Notes under the pieces: model-generated
What the model was told of the DNA's origin: nothing
Database searches by the model: none
What the model saw: only the letters and a program-made list of their open reading frames with translations
Shown here: positions 54,001 through 63,095 of the stretch, one piece after another
Numbering within the stretch: the stretch's first letter is position 1
How the letters are laid out: each line of letters begins with the position of its first letter
Origin: Catonia carolina
Taxonomy: Eukaryota; Arthropoda; Insecta; Hemiptera; Achilidae
NCBI GenBank assembly: GCA_035578175.1
Contig: JAQMRL010000003.1
Coordinates: forward strand, 84,889,969-84,953,968
Reading direction: 5' to 3'
Length of the DNA stretch: 64,000 nt
Program-made: the position numbers and the translations under genes

Positions 54001-54155
54001 AATAACAACAAATAAGCTTACCCGGCTTGGGAACAGTAACTTCTTGAACATTTGGTTCAGGTGTCGGCTCCTCCATATCCCTTGTCAGATCATCCGCCTC
54101 CTCCTCACTCTTCACCTTCTTTGGCTGATTGCTCACCACTGCTGGACTGCGACCA
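38386..54155 (-). CDS. mor: SWI/SNF complex subunit SMARCC (Moira), C-terminal two thirds (8 exons)
   Basis: SMARCC proteins are the paired scaffold subunits of BAF/BAP nucleosome remodellers in the nucleus. Eight exons splice in phase to 664 codons plus stop. Order: acidic linker ([10 protein letters not shown]), Ser/Asp-rich linker, SWIRM ([16 protein letters not shown] to [11 protein letters not shown]), the [19 protein letters not shown] segment, SANT ([20 protein letters not shown]), the conserved post-SANT block ([17 protein letters not shown]), a charged region and a long C-terminal coiled coil ([19 protein letters not shown]) with a Gln/Pro-rich tail. These match metazoan SMARCC2/SMARCC1 in order and spacing. 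About 400 N-terminal residues (chromo/BRCT-like module) are missing and should lie to the right; I found no such exon between 54156 and 64000. All junctions have GT..AG ends and compatible phases, and no stops interrupt. 'mor' is the fly name. Confidence 0.97.
39291..39496. repeat. Recent 102-bp tandem duplication in SMARCC intron
   Basis: Two head-to-tail copies of a 102-base unit beginning TCCTTTTACACATTTTAAAC differ at only about two positions. Confidence 0.95.
40235..40560. repeat. Interspersed CAGGGGGAAAAACCAACT motif cluster
   Basis: ACAGGGGAAAAAGCAACTTA (40240), ACAGGGGGAAAACTAATTTA (40336), ACAGGGGGAAAACCAACTCA (40389) and TCAGGGGAATAACCAACTGA (40422) are direct; GACTTAGTTGGTTTTTCCCC (40534) is inverted. 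Spacing is irregular. Confidence 0.75.
41386..41460 (+). mobile_element. tRNA-like SINE head
   Basis: GTGGTGTAGTGGTCAGCATC (A box), AGGTTCGATTCCTGG (B box and T arm) with tRNA-like spacing. The 5' GCGTCCG and 3' CTAGGGT do not pair as an acceptor stem, so it is more likely tRNA-derived than a functional tRNA. Confidence 0.55.
41488..42322. mobile_element. piggyBac-like non-autonomous element (inner), TTAA target
   Basis: TTAA at 41484-41487 and 42323-42326. Perfect inverted ends CACGTTCAGCACGG. The palindrome GCCTTAAGGC occurs once near the left end (41567) and twice near the right (42252, 42291), always in (G/A)CGCCTTAAGGCG context followed or preceded by TCATTCGTC. No coding capacity. 835 bp. 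Confidence 0.85.
42782..42877 (-). CDS. mor: SMARCC exon: short 32-codon exon
   Basis: Encodes [18 protein letters not shown] and [14 protein letters not shown], equivalent to the EVPTALVEAHVRKVE segment of vertebrate SMARCC. Phase 0 on both sides, acceptor TGTCCAG, donor GTAAAT. As a multiple of three it could be skipped without breaking the frame. Confidence 0.95.
43455..45437 (+). repeat. Family B repeat split by a 1.6-kb element
   Basis: The 5' part (43455-43676) ends GATAACTCTGACTA; the 3' part (45291-45437) resumes TAGTGTCCTTTAGGCTCTTC and ends CACCTGCCTGTTATGGGC. The other copies read straight through. Confidence 0.85.
43677..45290. mobile_element. TA-flanked TIR element with GC-rich non-transposase cargo
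   Basis: Both ends share about 24 imperfect inverted bases containing TTTTCA..GTTGATGAGCT, and TA is duplicated (43675-43676, 45291-45292) within family B. The interior holds about 1.1 kb of GC- and CpG-rich DNA (43880-44990) with a possible splice donor GAGTAAGTACTG at 44737 and a poly(A)-like AAATAAATAAG at 44976. The longest frame (44497-44763, plus) is Cys/Leu-rich with no domain I know. Near the right end a frame reads [20 protein letters not shown]. The cargo could be a captured host promoter/exon or a solo LTR; I could not find LTR ends. Confidence 0.65.
45499..45897. mobile_element. pogo/Tigger-like non-autonomous element
   Basis: Left end CAGTAATACCTCGTATAATG and right-end complement CAGTATAGTACCCCATTTAG both begin CAGTA, with CCCCATTTAGTGC / CCCCATTTAGCAC just inside. 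TA precedes the left end; the right flank has mutated. Confidence 0.55.
46056..46213 (-). CDS. mor: SMARCC exon: post-SANT block
   Basis: Encodes [40 protein letters not shown] and [12 protein letters not shown], a block strongly conserved in all animal SMARCC proteins. Acceptor CTTTTAG, donor GTCAGT. Confidence 0.96.
46983..47725 (+). mobile_element. piggyBac-like element, transposase N-terminal remnant
   Basis: Starts TTAACCCTTTCACTGCCAAA. From 47432 the frame reads [20 protein letters not shown] and [13 protein letters not shown], stops, then in another frame [40 protein letters not shown]. This is the acidic N-terminus of piggyBac-type transposases up to the conserved WxSG.FIP..DF box. 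The catalytic region and a matching right end are absent. Confidence 0.7.
47889..48109 (-). CDS. mor: SMARCC exon: SANT domain
   Basis: Encodes [20 protein letters not shown], then the SANT domain [40 protein letters not shown] and [16 protein letters not shown] is a Myb-like three-helix module that reads histone tails. Ends one base into a Gly codon before GTAAGT. Confidence 0.97.
48175..49410. other. SMARCC intron, nothing recognised
   Basis: AT-rich; open frames such as 48832-49257 (minus) are hydrophobic and unlike any family I know. No repeat recognised. Confidence 0.45.
49415..49550 (+). mobile_element. tRNA-derived SINE, degraded
   Basis: TCCTGGTTATGATCCCGGTT (B-box region) then CATCTACCATCCTTCTACAT, CGGCATTAGCAGTAATGTGC and AACAGTGGGATTTAGCC, the usual SINE tail of this window. 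Confidence 0.55.
49716..49933 (-). CDS. mor: SMARCC exon: SWIRM-SANT linker
   Basis: Encodes [31 protein letters not shown] and a Pro/Lys-rich stretch ending NFGLKLDQ. The [12 protein letters not shown] block and the NFGL motif are conserved SMARCC signatures. Ends two bases into a Gln codon before GTAAGT. Confidence 0.96.
51164..51496 (-). CDS. mor: SMARCC exon: SWIRM domain
   Basis: 111 codons, phase 0 at both ends. After a variable acidic start, [20 protein letters not shown] opens the SWIRM domain, continuing through [31 protein letters not shown] and [25 protein letters not shown] is a helical domain used for protein or DNA contacts in chromatin complexes. Near-identical to animal SMARCC2. 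Confidence 0.97.
51960..52165. repeat. CTACC/GGTAG palindromic minisatellite
   Basis: Degenerate units of CTACCAGAT, GGTAGCTCTACC and CTGGTAG alternate in both orientations over about 200 bases, so single strands can fold extensively. It begins ~20 bases downstream of the 52186 exon in the transcript direction. Confidence 0.9.
52186..52316 (-). CDS. mor: SMARCC exon: Ser/Asp-rich linker
   Basis: Encodes a hydrophilic stretch, [20 protein letters not shown] then acidic [10 protein letters not shown]. It corresponds to the 'KGGTMTDLDEQ' region of SMARCC2. Acceptor TTCCAG, donor GTGAAT. The donor side lies about 20 bases from a CTACC/GGTAG minisatellite. Confidence 0.93.
53367..53952. mobile_element. 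586-bp palindromic element (long-TIR, Tc1-like ends)
   Basis: Arms of about 290 bases make up almost the whole element: TACAGAGTGATTTTTTTAGT / ACGGCTTTATATTGCGTAAC at the left mirror CACGCAATATAAAGCTGTTT / AAAATCACCCTGTATA at the right. In the centre, ACTCAAAAATGAAGGCATCT mirrors AGATGCCTTCATTTTTGAGA. TA flanks the TACAGRGTGATTTT ends. Lies in a SMARCC intron. Confidence 0.88.
54022..54155 (-). CDS. mor: SMARCC exon: acidic linker before SWIRM
   Basis: One base completes a split codon, then [39 protein letters not shown] and VPKP, ending one base into a glycine codon before GTAAGC. The DLT(R/K)DM(E/D)EP motif is conserved in SMARCC proteins. The upstream exon, expected to end in phase 2, was not found in the window. 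Confidence 0.93.
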
Positions 54156-54344
54156 CTGAATCGTTAAAAACCACAACAACTGGTACTCACCATTAAAAAC
54201 AACTCTAATGACTAGTACCAACTACCTAATCTTTCCAGCATATTGCTTTATATAATTTTCATCATTACATAATATGGAAAAAACCATGAAATACACAGAG
54301 ATGACTCTGCCTGATTAAAACAGTAAATACGTCACAAAGTAAAT

Positions 54345-54575
54345 GAAATTTTAAGTTTAAAAAATTATGCACGTTTCAGTGGTACCACCTTCTTCAGAGC
54401 AATATTGTTAAAATTAAAAATTAAAATTCAGAACGGTATTTAGATTAAAAATTTAACAGTTATAATCTTAACGTCTGAATGGAAACACCGTTCTGGGTTT
54501 TAATTTTGAATTTTAATAATATTGCTGTGAAGAAGGTGCCACCACCAAAATGTGCTTAAGTTTTTTAAAATTAAA
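54345..54575. mobile_element. Foldback element related to family F
   Basis: Inverted arms contain GCACGTTTCAGTGGTACCAC / CTTCTTCAGAGCAATATTG on the left and the complement GGTGCCACCACCAAAATGTG on the right. The order TTTC-GTGG-CCAC-TTCTTCAG parallels the hammerhead-like block of family F, with changes. Confidence 0.6.
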
Positions 54576-55469
54576 AAGCAACCAAAGGTAAGGTGATAAA
54601 TTTCATTAATACTGTAATTTATATTAATGGTTGGCAGGATGCATTTCAAAAATGTATTTGTAAATGAGTAAATAGGTCCTTTTAAATATCAATCATCAAT
54701 CATAATCAATTACAATAATATAAACATAATAATGCATGCACACTTTCATCAGCTTGTCATGACAATCAGGTGAGAGTCATCTAATGTGTATTTGATGATT
54801 TTTGTCATACTGTATTATTCTAACAAAACACAGGAAAATGTTTAACAAAATTTTCATCATAATTTATGTCATTTCTAATAAGATACGTAGAAACGGAGCG
54901 TAACTTCAGGTAAAATCTTTGAATTAACAAATCAAATATCTTTGAACTGTTTAAAATGTTGAAAACTTGTCTAATTTCACTAGATAAAATATTCTTTACT
55001 TCATCATTTAAACAAACGATAGAAACCAAATTGTTATGAATTAATTCCTTGAAATAAAAACACTAAGAAATATATTCGCACACTTAAGTAAATACAAAAC
55101 CAAGTTTTAGAATAACTAAGCCTTTATAATGTTGATAAAATACATTAACACTATTCTAGTCATGACATCCAGTTACCTTAAATGCATGATCATAAAACAT
55201 TTATTAAATGTTATATTAAAAAGAATAACTTTTCCCCTCATGCAGCAATAATTAATAGATAGTTAATTATAAATCATTACCAAGCAGGTAGAAACTATTT
55301 TGGAATTTATTTTATATTTTCTTCAATGGAATTAAAACAGAATTTGTAATATAATCATCTCAAAAAATAATTAACAAACATAAATTCTTACTGACAGTAC
55401 GTTACAGTCATACACATTCTCAAAGAGATCTAATTAATTCATATTATATCTCAACTGAAACAAAACTAA

Positions 55470-56418
55470 ATTAAAAAATCTGGTGTGAAACACTCACACA
55501 ACTTTCTCTTGCCAATGCAAATAATTTACAATATAATTTAACATTAGTAATAAAATATTAGAAATAAACAAAAAACTAACCTCAATAAACATAACCTTAT
55601 TTTAATCATGAGTGAAACACTCAAAATGACAATCGAACTCAGTTTGGCTTAAAAATACGGAAAATCACGCTTTCACGCTAAACTAGGCTCTATAGAGAAA
55701 AATGCTCTAAACAAAAGTTGTAGATCTTTTAATTTTCTATAACTTTTATTATATACACTTTTGTCGTAAAATGCATACTAAGAACGAAATGTTAAAAAAA
55801 TCGATTTTTCTCACGTTTTCGTGAGAAAAAAAACAGAAAATCGCAAATTACCGCTAAACTAAGCGTTATACAAAAAAATGTTTGAAACAAAAGTTGTAGG
55901 TTTTTAAATTCTCTACAACTTTTATTATATAAGTTTTTGCGCTAAAATTTATATTAAAGCCGTAATCTTAAAAAAACAACGTTTTTACGTGAAAACAGCC
56001 TCACCGAGAATTTCAGCAAACATGGCGCCTACCCTATCTTGTAGAGAATAAAAAATTGAGTAAAATAGGCGATTTTAAAAAAAATCGTAGGACCAGTTTT
56101 TGAGAAAATCGCAAAAAAGTGAAAAATTATACGAATAAACTACTACTTCCGGTTGACCGATTTTGATGAAAATGTTCGTGTCGCGTCCGGTAGTGGTATG
56201 TAACTTAAGTTTCAAGTTTCAAGTTCGTACGATGTTCCGTTCTTGAGATATTCTGTTCACACACACACACACACAGACACACAGACCAATCGCTAAAAAC
56301 ATTTTTTTTGGGTTCAGGGGGTCTGAAAACGTATAGATCCGGTGAAAACTCGATTTCGAAAAATCGACATGAAAACAATACTTTCCTTCCTATATATTCA
56401 TATAGGCAAGAGAAAGTA
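55470..56418 (+). repeat. Family A repeat, full-length copy
   Basis: Runs from AATCTGGTGTGAAACACTCA to GGCAAGAGAAAGTAAAAA with all internal blocks and a CACACACAGACACACA tract. Closest to the copies at 14670 and 16671. Confidence 0.85.
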
Positions 56419-56444
56419 AAAATAAATCTCTATTCACAACTTAA

Positions 56445-57286
56445 CCCTTTGAGTGCCTGGATCTGATGTTGTCAGATATGAGGGTCTTTAAAACGTGCCA
56501 GATCCGGTCACATCGGATATCTGTAAATTGTTGCGTAAATGGCAATAACTTCCCTATATACTGGTAGAATGTGTTAAATTTTGGCTTAATTAATAATGTA
56601 AATTATGAACTTTCATTTATGTTAATAAATTTTACTGTTATTTAGTTATATCTATTTTACACAAAAATTAGTTTGTGTACTTCTTTGTAAACACATGTGT
56701 TAAATGACAGTTTCGTCGTGCGGGTGTACTTTTTTTTTGTTTAACGTCTGACTGTTCTGCAATTACTGCTAATCCAGATGGTGAAGGATGAAATGATTTT
56801 TTGTAACGTATGAAAATATGCGGTGCCTGAATGGGATTCAAACCCAAGACCGCATGATGAGAGGCGAGCATGTTACCAACTACGCCAATGCGGCCGGCAG
56901 GTGTAGTAGCGATGTTATTTTTGGTTATGTTAGTAATTTTAAATATTGTTGCGTTATACACCGATCTAATCAGAACAACATTGTCTACAAAATGAAATAA
57001 CTCGCGATGGTAAAAATATTTTTAGTATAAAACATAATGGATGAAGAATATTACACAGATATCAAATACTGGTAAGTGAATAAAGATATTACATTAAATA
57101 AAAATAAATTTTATAAAACAGTGCTATTTATAGAGTAAGGTTTTCTGCAAATTTCAGTAAAAGAATTAAGCTACTAACATTATTAGTTCTGATGAAAATA
57201 ATTTTTAAAGAGAATAATGTCATTAGCCTGTTTTTGACCTGGCATTTTTCAACAGTTCTCTACTACAAGGTGCAACACTCGAAGGG
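56445..57286. mobile_element. piggyBac-like non-autonomous element, TTAA target
   Basis: TTAA at 56441-56444 and 57287-57290. Ends CCCTTTGAGTGCC and, inverted, CCCTTCGAGTGTTGC. Subterminal GATCTGATGTTGTCAGAT repeats follow the left end. No transposase. A family C SINE (56728-56900, minus) lies inside. Confidence 0.7.
56728..56900 (-). mobile_element. tRNA-derived SINE, family C
   Basis: Minus strand: TTGGCGTAGTTGGTAACATG (A-box region) and TTGGGTTTGAATCCCATTCA (B box), tail CATCTGGATTAGCAGTAATT then CAGAACAGTCAGACGTTAAA and an A-run. Best-preserved family C copy. Confidence 0.8.
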
Positions 57287-57299
57287 TTAACAACAAAAA

Positions 57300-58405
57300 A
57301 ATATTACATGTACTATTTTATAAATAAATTTTTATTACTGCAAAAAATTTAATGTTTTGTCAAGTGATGACAGCACCACAGGTTTGTTTCATTGTTTTAG
57401 AAATTCAACCATAGGAGAATGTAATGAATACAAAAGATGTAAAAATATTCAAAATGCGAAATATCGTCTTTACCTTTAAATATTTACTTTTATTACATAA
57501 ACCACAATATTCCAAAACATATCTACAGCAGCAGCATCTAATGGCTGAATATTACATACCCAGTCAAAAACTTGGATCACTATCACAAAACAAAAAAATT
57601 TATCATTGGTTTTAGCGATATGACAGGATTAAAATTATCTTCTACAACTATCCTGCCACGAAAATTATTCAGTAAATTTACTTATTATGAATCCAGATGC
57701 TAAGTAACAATGCTGGAAAAATTATAATTAATTAATTCAATTAATGGAAATCCCAGTACTAAAAAAAAAAAAACAGTATTTTTAAGGAAAGGAAATAGGA
57801 AAAGAACACAGGTGTGAAAACTGAAACGTTCATATATGTTAAAAAAAATACAATAAATTCATTTTCAAACATAAAAACACCATTAAAAACTGAAAAATAA
57901 TAACACAAAACAAAACAATTTTAATTTGATCCAGTAATACTCTTATAAAATTCTCATAAAGATGGTTTAGCTGAAATTAAAGAATTTAGAACATAAAGAA
58001 AAAATATAAAAAGGTAAAAATTTAATAAAATGTAGAATGTGTAGTAAATACAGATTAAACTCAATACAATTAAATATAAAAATGACAGAGTTTAGTTTAG
58101 TGCTGTAGAACTGAAAAATAAAAGAATCCGAGATAGAAGTTAACATAGATTAAAGACCAGTAGAATATTTTTTTTTAAATATTCAGACTGGAAAATTTTA
58201 TTCTATTGCATTGCAAGGTGACAAAATATTGAAATCTGGTGACAAAAACGACACATAAAACAACACCACAAGAGAACACGCAAAATGAAACATGTTAAAA
58301 AATCCTTCACAAGTCTTTTAACACTGAAGATAAAAAGAATGAAAATTTTCGCACAAAAAATAATCATTAGAATAAAATTGAAATAATTAGCAGATAGAAA
58401 ATAAA
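57300..58405. other. Gene-free AT-rich DNA
   Basis: No recognised gene or repeat. Confidence 0.5.
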
Positions 58406-58409
58406 ATTA

Positions 58410-58660
58410 CCGGGTTGGTCTAGTAGTAAAGTTGTCGTCGTGAATCAGCTGATTTTCAGAGACAAAGATTTTGTGGTTCAAATCCTAGTAAAAGTAGTTA
58501 TTTCTATGCAGATTTGAATACTAGAGAGTGGTTACCAGTATATTCTGAAGGTTGAAATTCAATTAATCTGTCTGTACAAGACTACATCGCAATTTACACG
58601 TCATATATATAATCATCTCATTGGATGGATCATGACATAGCGTATTATTTTTAAATTGAA
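58410..58660 (+). mobile_element. tRNA-derived SINE, family D
   Basis: CCGGGTTGGTCTAGTAGTAA, GTGGTTCAAATCCTAGTAAA and the family D body, more diverged than 27655-27960. Confidence 0.75.
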
Positions 58661-59424
58661 CTGTACACACAATACAGAAAATTATAAACCAAGAAAGAAG
58701 AATAAATCAAAAACAAAAAAGTACAATTATTCAGTGAAAACAAACAGTAAATTTCAGAACAGAAGATTCAAGAAAAGTTATGGCACGAATAACTCACTCA
58801 AGACTTAAAATAATTTTTTTAATTTCATCATCTACAATTTATTTATTCACAGCGTATGAAAAACTTATTTCACGTTTCAAACATTATAGTTCATTATATA
58901 AATGGACACACAAACTGACATGACAATAACTATCAGATAGTTTTCGAAAGGAACACTGATTCATAAGAGGAAACACTTACCAATGAAAAAAATGGACTAA
59001 CAGTTCTATAACTGGGTTTTAATTTAAACATTGCCTATTAAAAATATACTAATACAAGCAACAAGGTATGTATTGGGGGTAACCCTATGAGAAAATTTTA
59101 ATGCCTATGGGCACAGGACCTTGCAGAAAATCAATGAGGAAGCTGTGGTATAACTTTTATGCTTAATCAGGATGATAACACCACTTTTGTAAATTTTCAG
59201 GGCAGTCAAAAATATGAAAAAATGTCTATTATTTTAACAAAACGTCTAAGTTTAAAAAACTTCAAATTTACACCCAATATAGCTTCTGATAAACAGATTA
59301 AAATAATTTAACAATCTTCTTTATTTCTACACTACCTCTCCCGACAGGACTTAATACTCTATAGCTATACCTCTTCCGGTATTTTATTACTTTCTACATT
59401 AGTGTTAACTCTGATGCAAGATGA

Positions 59425-59660
59425 GTCATCTTCAAAATTAAATGTAATGAAATGTATATAGGAAAAACCACCAGGTCATTCAGAAAAATGGTTTACAGAA
59501 CACTTTTTGAAATACAAAAGAGACAATAATAAATTTTCAAATGAAACTGAACATGTGCACAAACATAAACACACAATAACAGATATAATGAATAATTTAG
59601 AAATATTAGAAATAAATGAAAAACAGAATGAAGTTGAGATTTTGGAAAAGCTGTCGCCAC
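59425..59660 (+). pseudogene. Penelope-like element, GIY-YIG endonuclease remnant
   Basis: Frames read YIGKTTRSFRK, then KYKRDNNKFSNETEHVHKHK, HTITDIMNNLEILEIN and EVEILEKL. This follows the Y-I-G..T.RSF, N..S..H....H and LE pattern of the C-terminal GIY-YIG domain of Penelope-like retroelements. It has frameshifts and is cut off by the LTR-like unit that follows. Confidence 0.6.
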
Positions 59661-59664
59661 CGGC

Positions 59665-60186
59665 TGTAGTAGTTCAATCGGTAAAGCCATCATAGGACCG
59701 GCCGGAGTGGCAAGGCATCCGGCGGTGTAGTTCAAGGAAAAAATGGATGGGGAAAACCTTCGCCGCTACCTAAACAAATAGGAGCAGTCGCCGACGGAGC
59801 GAGTACCTTTTACCGCTGCCTGCAAGAGGAGCAGTCACCGGTGAAGCGAAAGCGGGGTTTGTCTGTACCGCTGCCTAAACAAATAGGAGCTGTCGCTGAC
59901 GCAGTGAGCACCGTTTACTGCTGCCTACATGACGAGCAGTCGCTGGTGAAGCGAAGGGTAGTGAAGGAAAGGGAAGTGATCGTGCAGAGCAAGAAATACT
60001 CAATGTTGAGTGTAAATTCCTTCTCCGTATCGACCTTCTCGAGTGATCGGATTGATACTGACCTTCTCGATTTCTCCATTTCTCTTCAATTAGGCTCAGT
60101 CCCGTGTTGGTGTTAGGTACCCACCGTTGTACTAGCCGCTGTTAGAAGTTTGACCGCTGCGCTATCTACCAGCAGCAGCAACTACA
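59665..60186 (+). mobile_element. LTR-like unit with internal tandem repeat, followed by primer-binding-like site
   Basis: A GC-rich 522-base block begins TGTAGT and ends ACTACA; three bases later TAGCGCCAACAGTGGGC resembles an LTR-retrotransposon primer-binding site. Two ~90-base tandem units (59770-59865, 59868-59960) share CTAAACAAATAGGAGC and GGTGAAGCGAA. An open frame of about 130 codons crosses both, repeating PLPKQIGAVAD and EEQS.VKR. No gag/pol follows, so this is a solo or truncated LTR. Confidence 0.5.
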
Positions 60187-60594
60187 TAATAGCGCCAACA
60201 GTGGGCAAAACACAAACGATGGACCGACTTAAAAATAGTATAGTATCAAAGTATTACATTCACAAAAATATGGAAATAAGCAAATCAATTAATTAACTCA
60301 CAAATTGAATATGACAACAATCTAATTAAGTTGGCAACACTGTTTTAAATATAGATAAAGGAATAGAATAATAACTGACTATTCCTTATCTACCATAGTA
60401 GAAGTAGGATGTTTTTGATAAATTGTTTTTAATTTTGATAAATTAAAGAATATTATTGATGATGTGTATTTTATGCACAAAAACGCTATAATTGGTAAGT
60501 GTTTACTGTTTACCATATTACTGGTGGTTTGAAGAATATTATTTGAAGTTTATTACTATCTCTAAAAATGCAAAATAAGAGCTGATACGATCAT

Positions 60595-60752
60595 TTTTTG
60601 TTTTATACCCGACACTGCTAATGCAGATGGTGAGAAGGATGATGGATGAAGATGAATGATGAAAAAATGCCAGACCTGGCCGGGAATCAAACCCAGGACC
60701 CCGGCGCAGAAGCCAGTTGAGCTAACCATTATGCCACGAGCTCGGCAGATAG
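60595..60752 (-). mobile_element. tRNA-derived SINE
   Basis: Minus strand: GTGGCATAATGGTTAGCTCA, TCTGCGCCGGGGTCCTGG and GGTTTGATTCCCGGCCAGG, with tail CCATCTGCATTAGCAGTGTC. Clear A and B boxes. Confidence 0.8.
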
Positions 60753-61011
60753 GAGATAACACTGTATACAATTAGATAGAGGATTCTAGCTGATTATAAA
60801 GACAGTGTTAATTCAATTTCATTGAAATTGGAGTTAACATCCTTTAAGCAGGGCAGAATCGTAATGACTAATAATTAAAATTTTTTGTCTTATTTAGCAC
60901 TTGTTACAAAAATTTAACAGATTGTACACTTTTAAATAAGAAAATGCAAACTGTAAAATAGCAAGAAGCTTACAAAAATTAATGGAGCTGTTACTGCACT
61001 TAGACTTCTCA

Positions 61012-62250
61012 ATTCATCCGTGAACTAGCAAAGGTGCGTATCTAAAAAAATTGATTCTTAGTATCTAAGACTGGCAACATACTTATTTTTTATGCTCTAT
61101 TGACTGGCAAAGAGGCGTATGTCAATATCCAGTGGTTGCTTAAAATATAAGCAACCACCATATTGACATATGAGGTGTGGCTATTAAATAACGAGACTGA
61201 CGTAAACAATTTAATTTTAATTTTATACATAATCACTTATTGTCACCTTCAATATACACTCCTCTATCCCTACAACGCTCCATGCGAATTTTCCATTGTT
61301 GGAAGCAGTGCTGGAAGTCATCTTCTGTCAGCTTCTTCAGGACACGTGCCGCTTTCTCTTTTACAGCTTTCAGACTCAAATTTTGTCCCTTTTAATGTAG
61401 ATTTCACCTTAGGGAACAGGTAGTAGTCACATGGTGCAAGATCTGGTGAATAAGGTGGATGTCCTAACACTGACATGCTGTACTTGGCTAGGAATCTCAT
61501 GACAGATAACGCGGAATGAGCTGGCCCATTGTCTTAGTGGAGAACCCATGATTTGTCCTTCCACATTTCAGGGCGTTTTTTCCTTACTCTTTGACATAGC
61601 TTAGAAAGTACATCAAGGTAGTAATATTGATTAATTGTTTGACCTTCAGTAACCCAGTGAAGATACACAATCCCATGGACACAAAAAAAAACAATCATCA
61701 TTACTTTAAATTTTGATTTTCACATTCGAGCTTTTTTGGCTCTCGGTGAAGTTCAGCTCTTCCAGTGCATGAATTGGCGCTTTGTTTCCAAATCATAAGT
61801 AAAAACCCACGTTTCATCACATGTCATTATCTTCTACCGGTTCCTTTAAGATGAAATCTAGATTAAAAGGGACAAGATTTGAGTCTGTGAAAGCTGTAAA
61901 AGAGAATGCAGCACAGGTCATGAAGGAGCTGACCGAAGATGACTTCCAGCACTGTTTCCAACAATGGAAAATTCGCATGGAGCATTGTAGGGATAGAGAA
62001 GAAGTGTATATTGAAGGTGACAATAAGTGATTATGTATAAAATTAAAATTAAATTGTTTACGTCAGTCTCGTTATTTAATAGCCACACCTCGTATATTGA
62101 CACGATTGCTCATAATATAAGCAACCACTAGATATTGACATCCGCCTCTTTGCCAGTCAATAGAGCATAAAAAATAAGTATGTTGCCGGTCTTCTAAAAA
62201 TCAATTTTTTTTTAGATACGCCCCTTTGCCAGTTCACGGACGAATTGTAC
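61012..62250 (-). mobile_element. Palindromic mariner (61171-62092) inside a palindromic host element
   Basis: The inner element has inverted ends GAGGTGTGGCTATTAAATAA and is flanked by TA (61169-61170, 62093-62094). The minus strand encodes mariner transposase pieces: TCDETWVFTYDLE, YLHWVTEGQTINQYYYL, SWVLH-stop-DNGPAHS and HPPYSPDLAPCDYYLFPK (D,D34D spacing). The C-terminus (KENAAQVMKELTEDDFQHCF to EEVYIEGDNK) occurs twice: intact on the plus strand at 61840-62030 and frameshifted on the minus strand at the left. So about 245 bases of mariner 3' end form both arms. The flanks (61012-61168, 62095-62250) are themselves inverted copies of each other (CAAAGAGGCG, GCAACCACTAG), a foldback host. 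Confidence 0.8.
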
Positions 62251-62254
62251 TACA

Positions 62255-63090
62255 TTCTAGTATAACTTACTTAGCAGACTGAAGATGAAAAGCTTTTAAA
62301 GGTAAAAAATAAATGAGCGATAAAGAATTATGAAAGTTAGATGTTTCAACAAACGTAAGATAACAAATTATCCACACAAGATGATAAATGAGACAATGGA
62401 TTTGAACAAAGAGATTGGAAAACCAAAATAATTTTATCAAACAAATCACAAATAGTGCTGTAATAGACCCACATAGCAAGAAAGAATAATTCAGCGTAAC
62501 TTTTGTAAGGGACACATCAAAAAAAATAGTATTAACTATTAAGTAATAATGAATGTGTCAAAAAAGTAAAAAATAAAAACTAATATTCCATGTTTACGGA
62601 CACCAAATCAATTTAAAGTTAAATACATTTTTATATTTAAATAGTAGAAATATTATAGGAATTCACACAGTTTATTTCTCTCAATCAAAACTTTCCTTTC
62701 GAGAAGAAAATTCAAATACGACTCCCTCAATTATTAATAATCACTCACCATTTTGAATTTATTTCTTTTTGAATTACAAAATCATTTTCACAAAGTTGGA
62801 TCAACAAGGTTTTGTTAAAGCTCTTGCCTTTGTCATACGACCTACATCAGTGTAAAGTATTACTGGTTAATAATAAACAATAATTACTAGAAACAAAATA
62901 AAAATTAATGTATAAAAATAAAATACAAAATAATACTAAAATAAACAAAAATTAGTTTAGAAAAAAAATGGGATAGAAAGATATGGTGGCATCCATAGCC
63001 GAATTTGACGGGATCCTTTTAAAAGTGTTTTTAAATGTTTATGTATGGTAGCGTAACATACATGTTTATGTAATTCATCAAAATTATTTG
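62255..63090. other. AT-rich DNA around the candidate exon
   Basis: Apart from 62749-62841 nothing is recognised. Confidence 0.5.
62749..62841 (-). CDS. Possible isolated coding exon, not recognised
   Basis: A 93-nt stretch has a TAG acceptor at its 5' side and a good GTGAGT donor. In one frame it reads SYDKGKSFNKTLLIQLCE followed by NDFVIQKEINSK, with one base before and two after. The composition is protein-like, unlike the surrounding AT-rich DNA. Its phase would fit the SMARCC exon at 54022-54155, but the sequence does not resemble the SMARCC N-terminus. It may belong to an unrecognised gene, an alternative exon, or be chance. Confidence 0.3.
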
Positions 63091-63095
63091 TTGTT

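Noticed and set aside
62749..62841. Assigning the exon-like segment to SMARCC on phase alone
   Set aside because: The encoded residues do not match any part of the SMARCC N-terminal region; one-in-three phase agreement is weak evidence.
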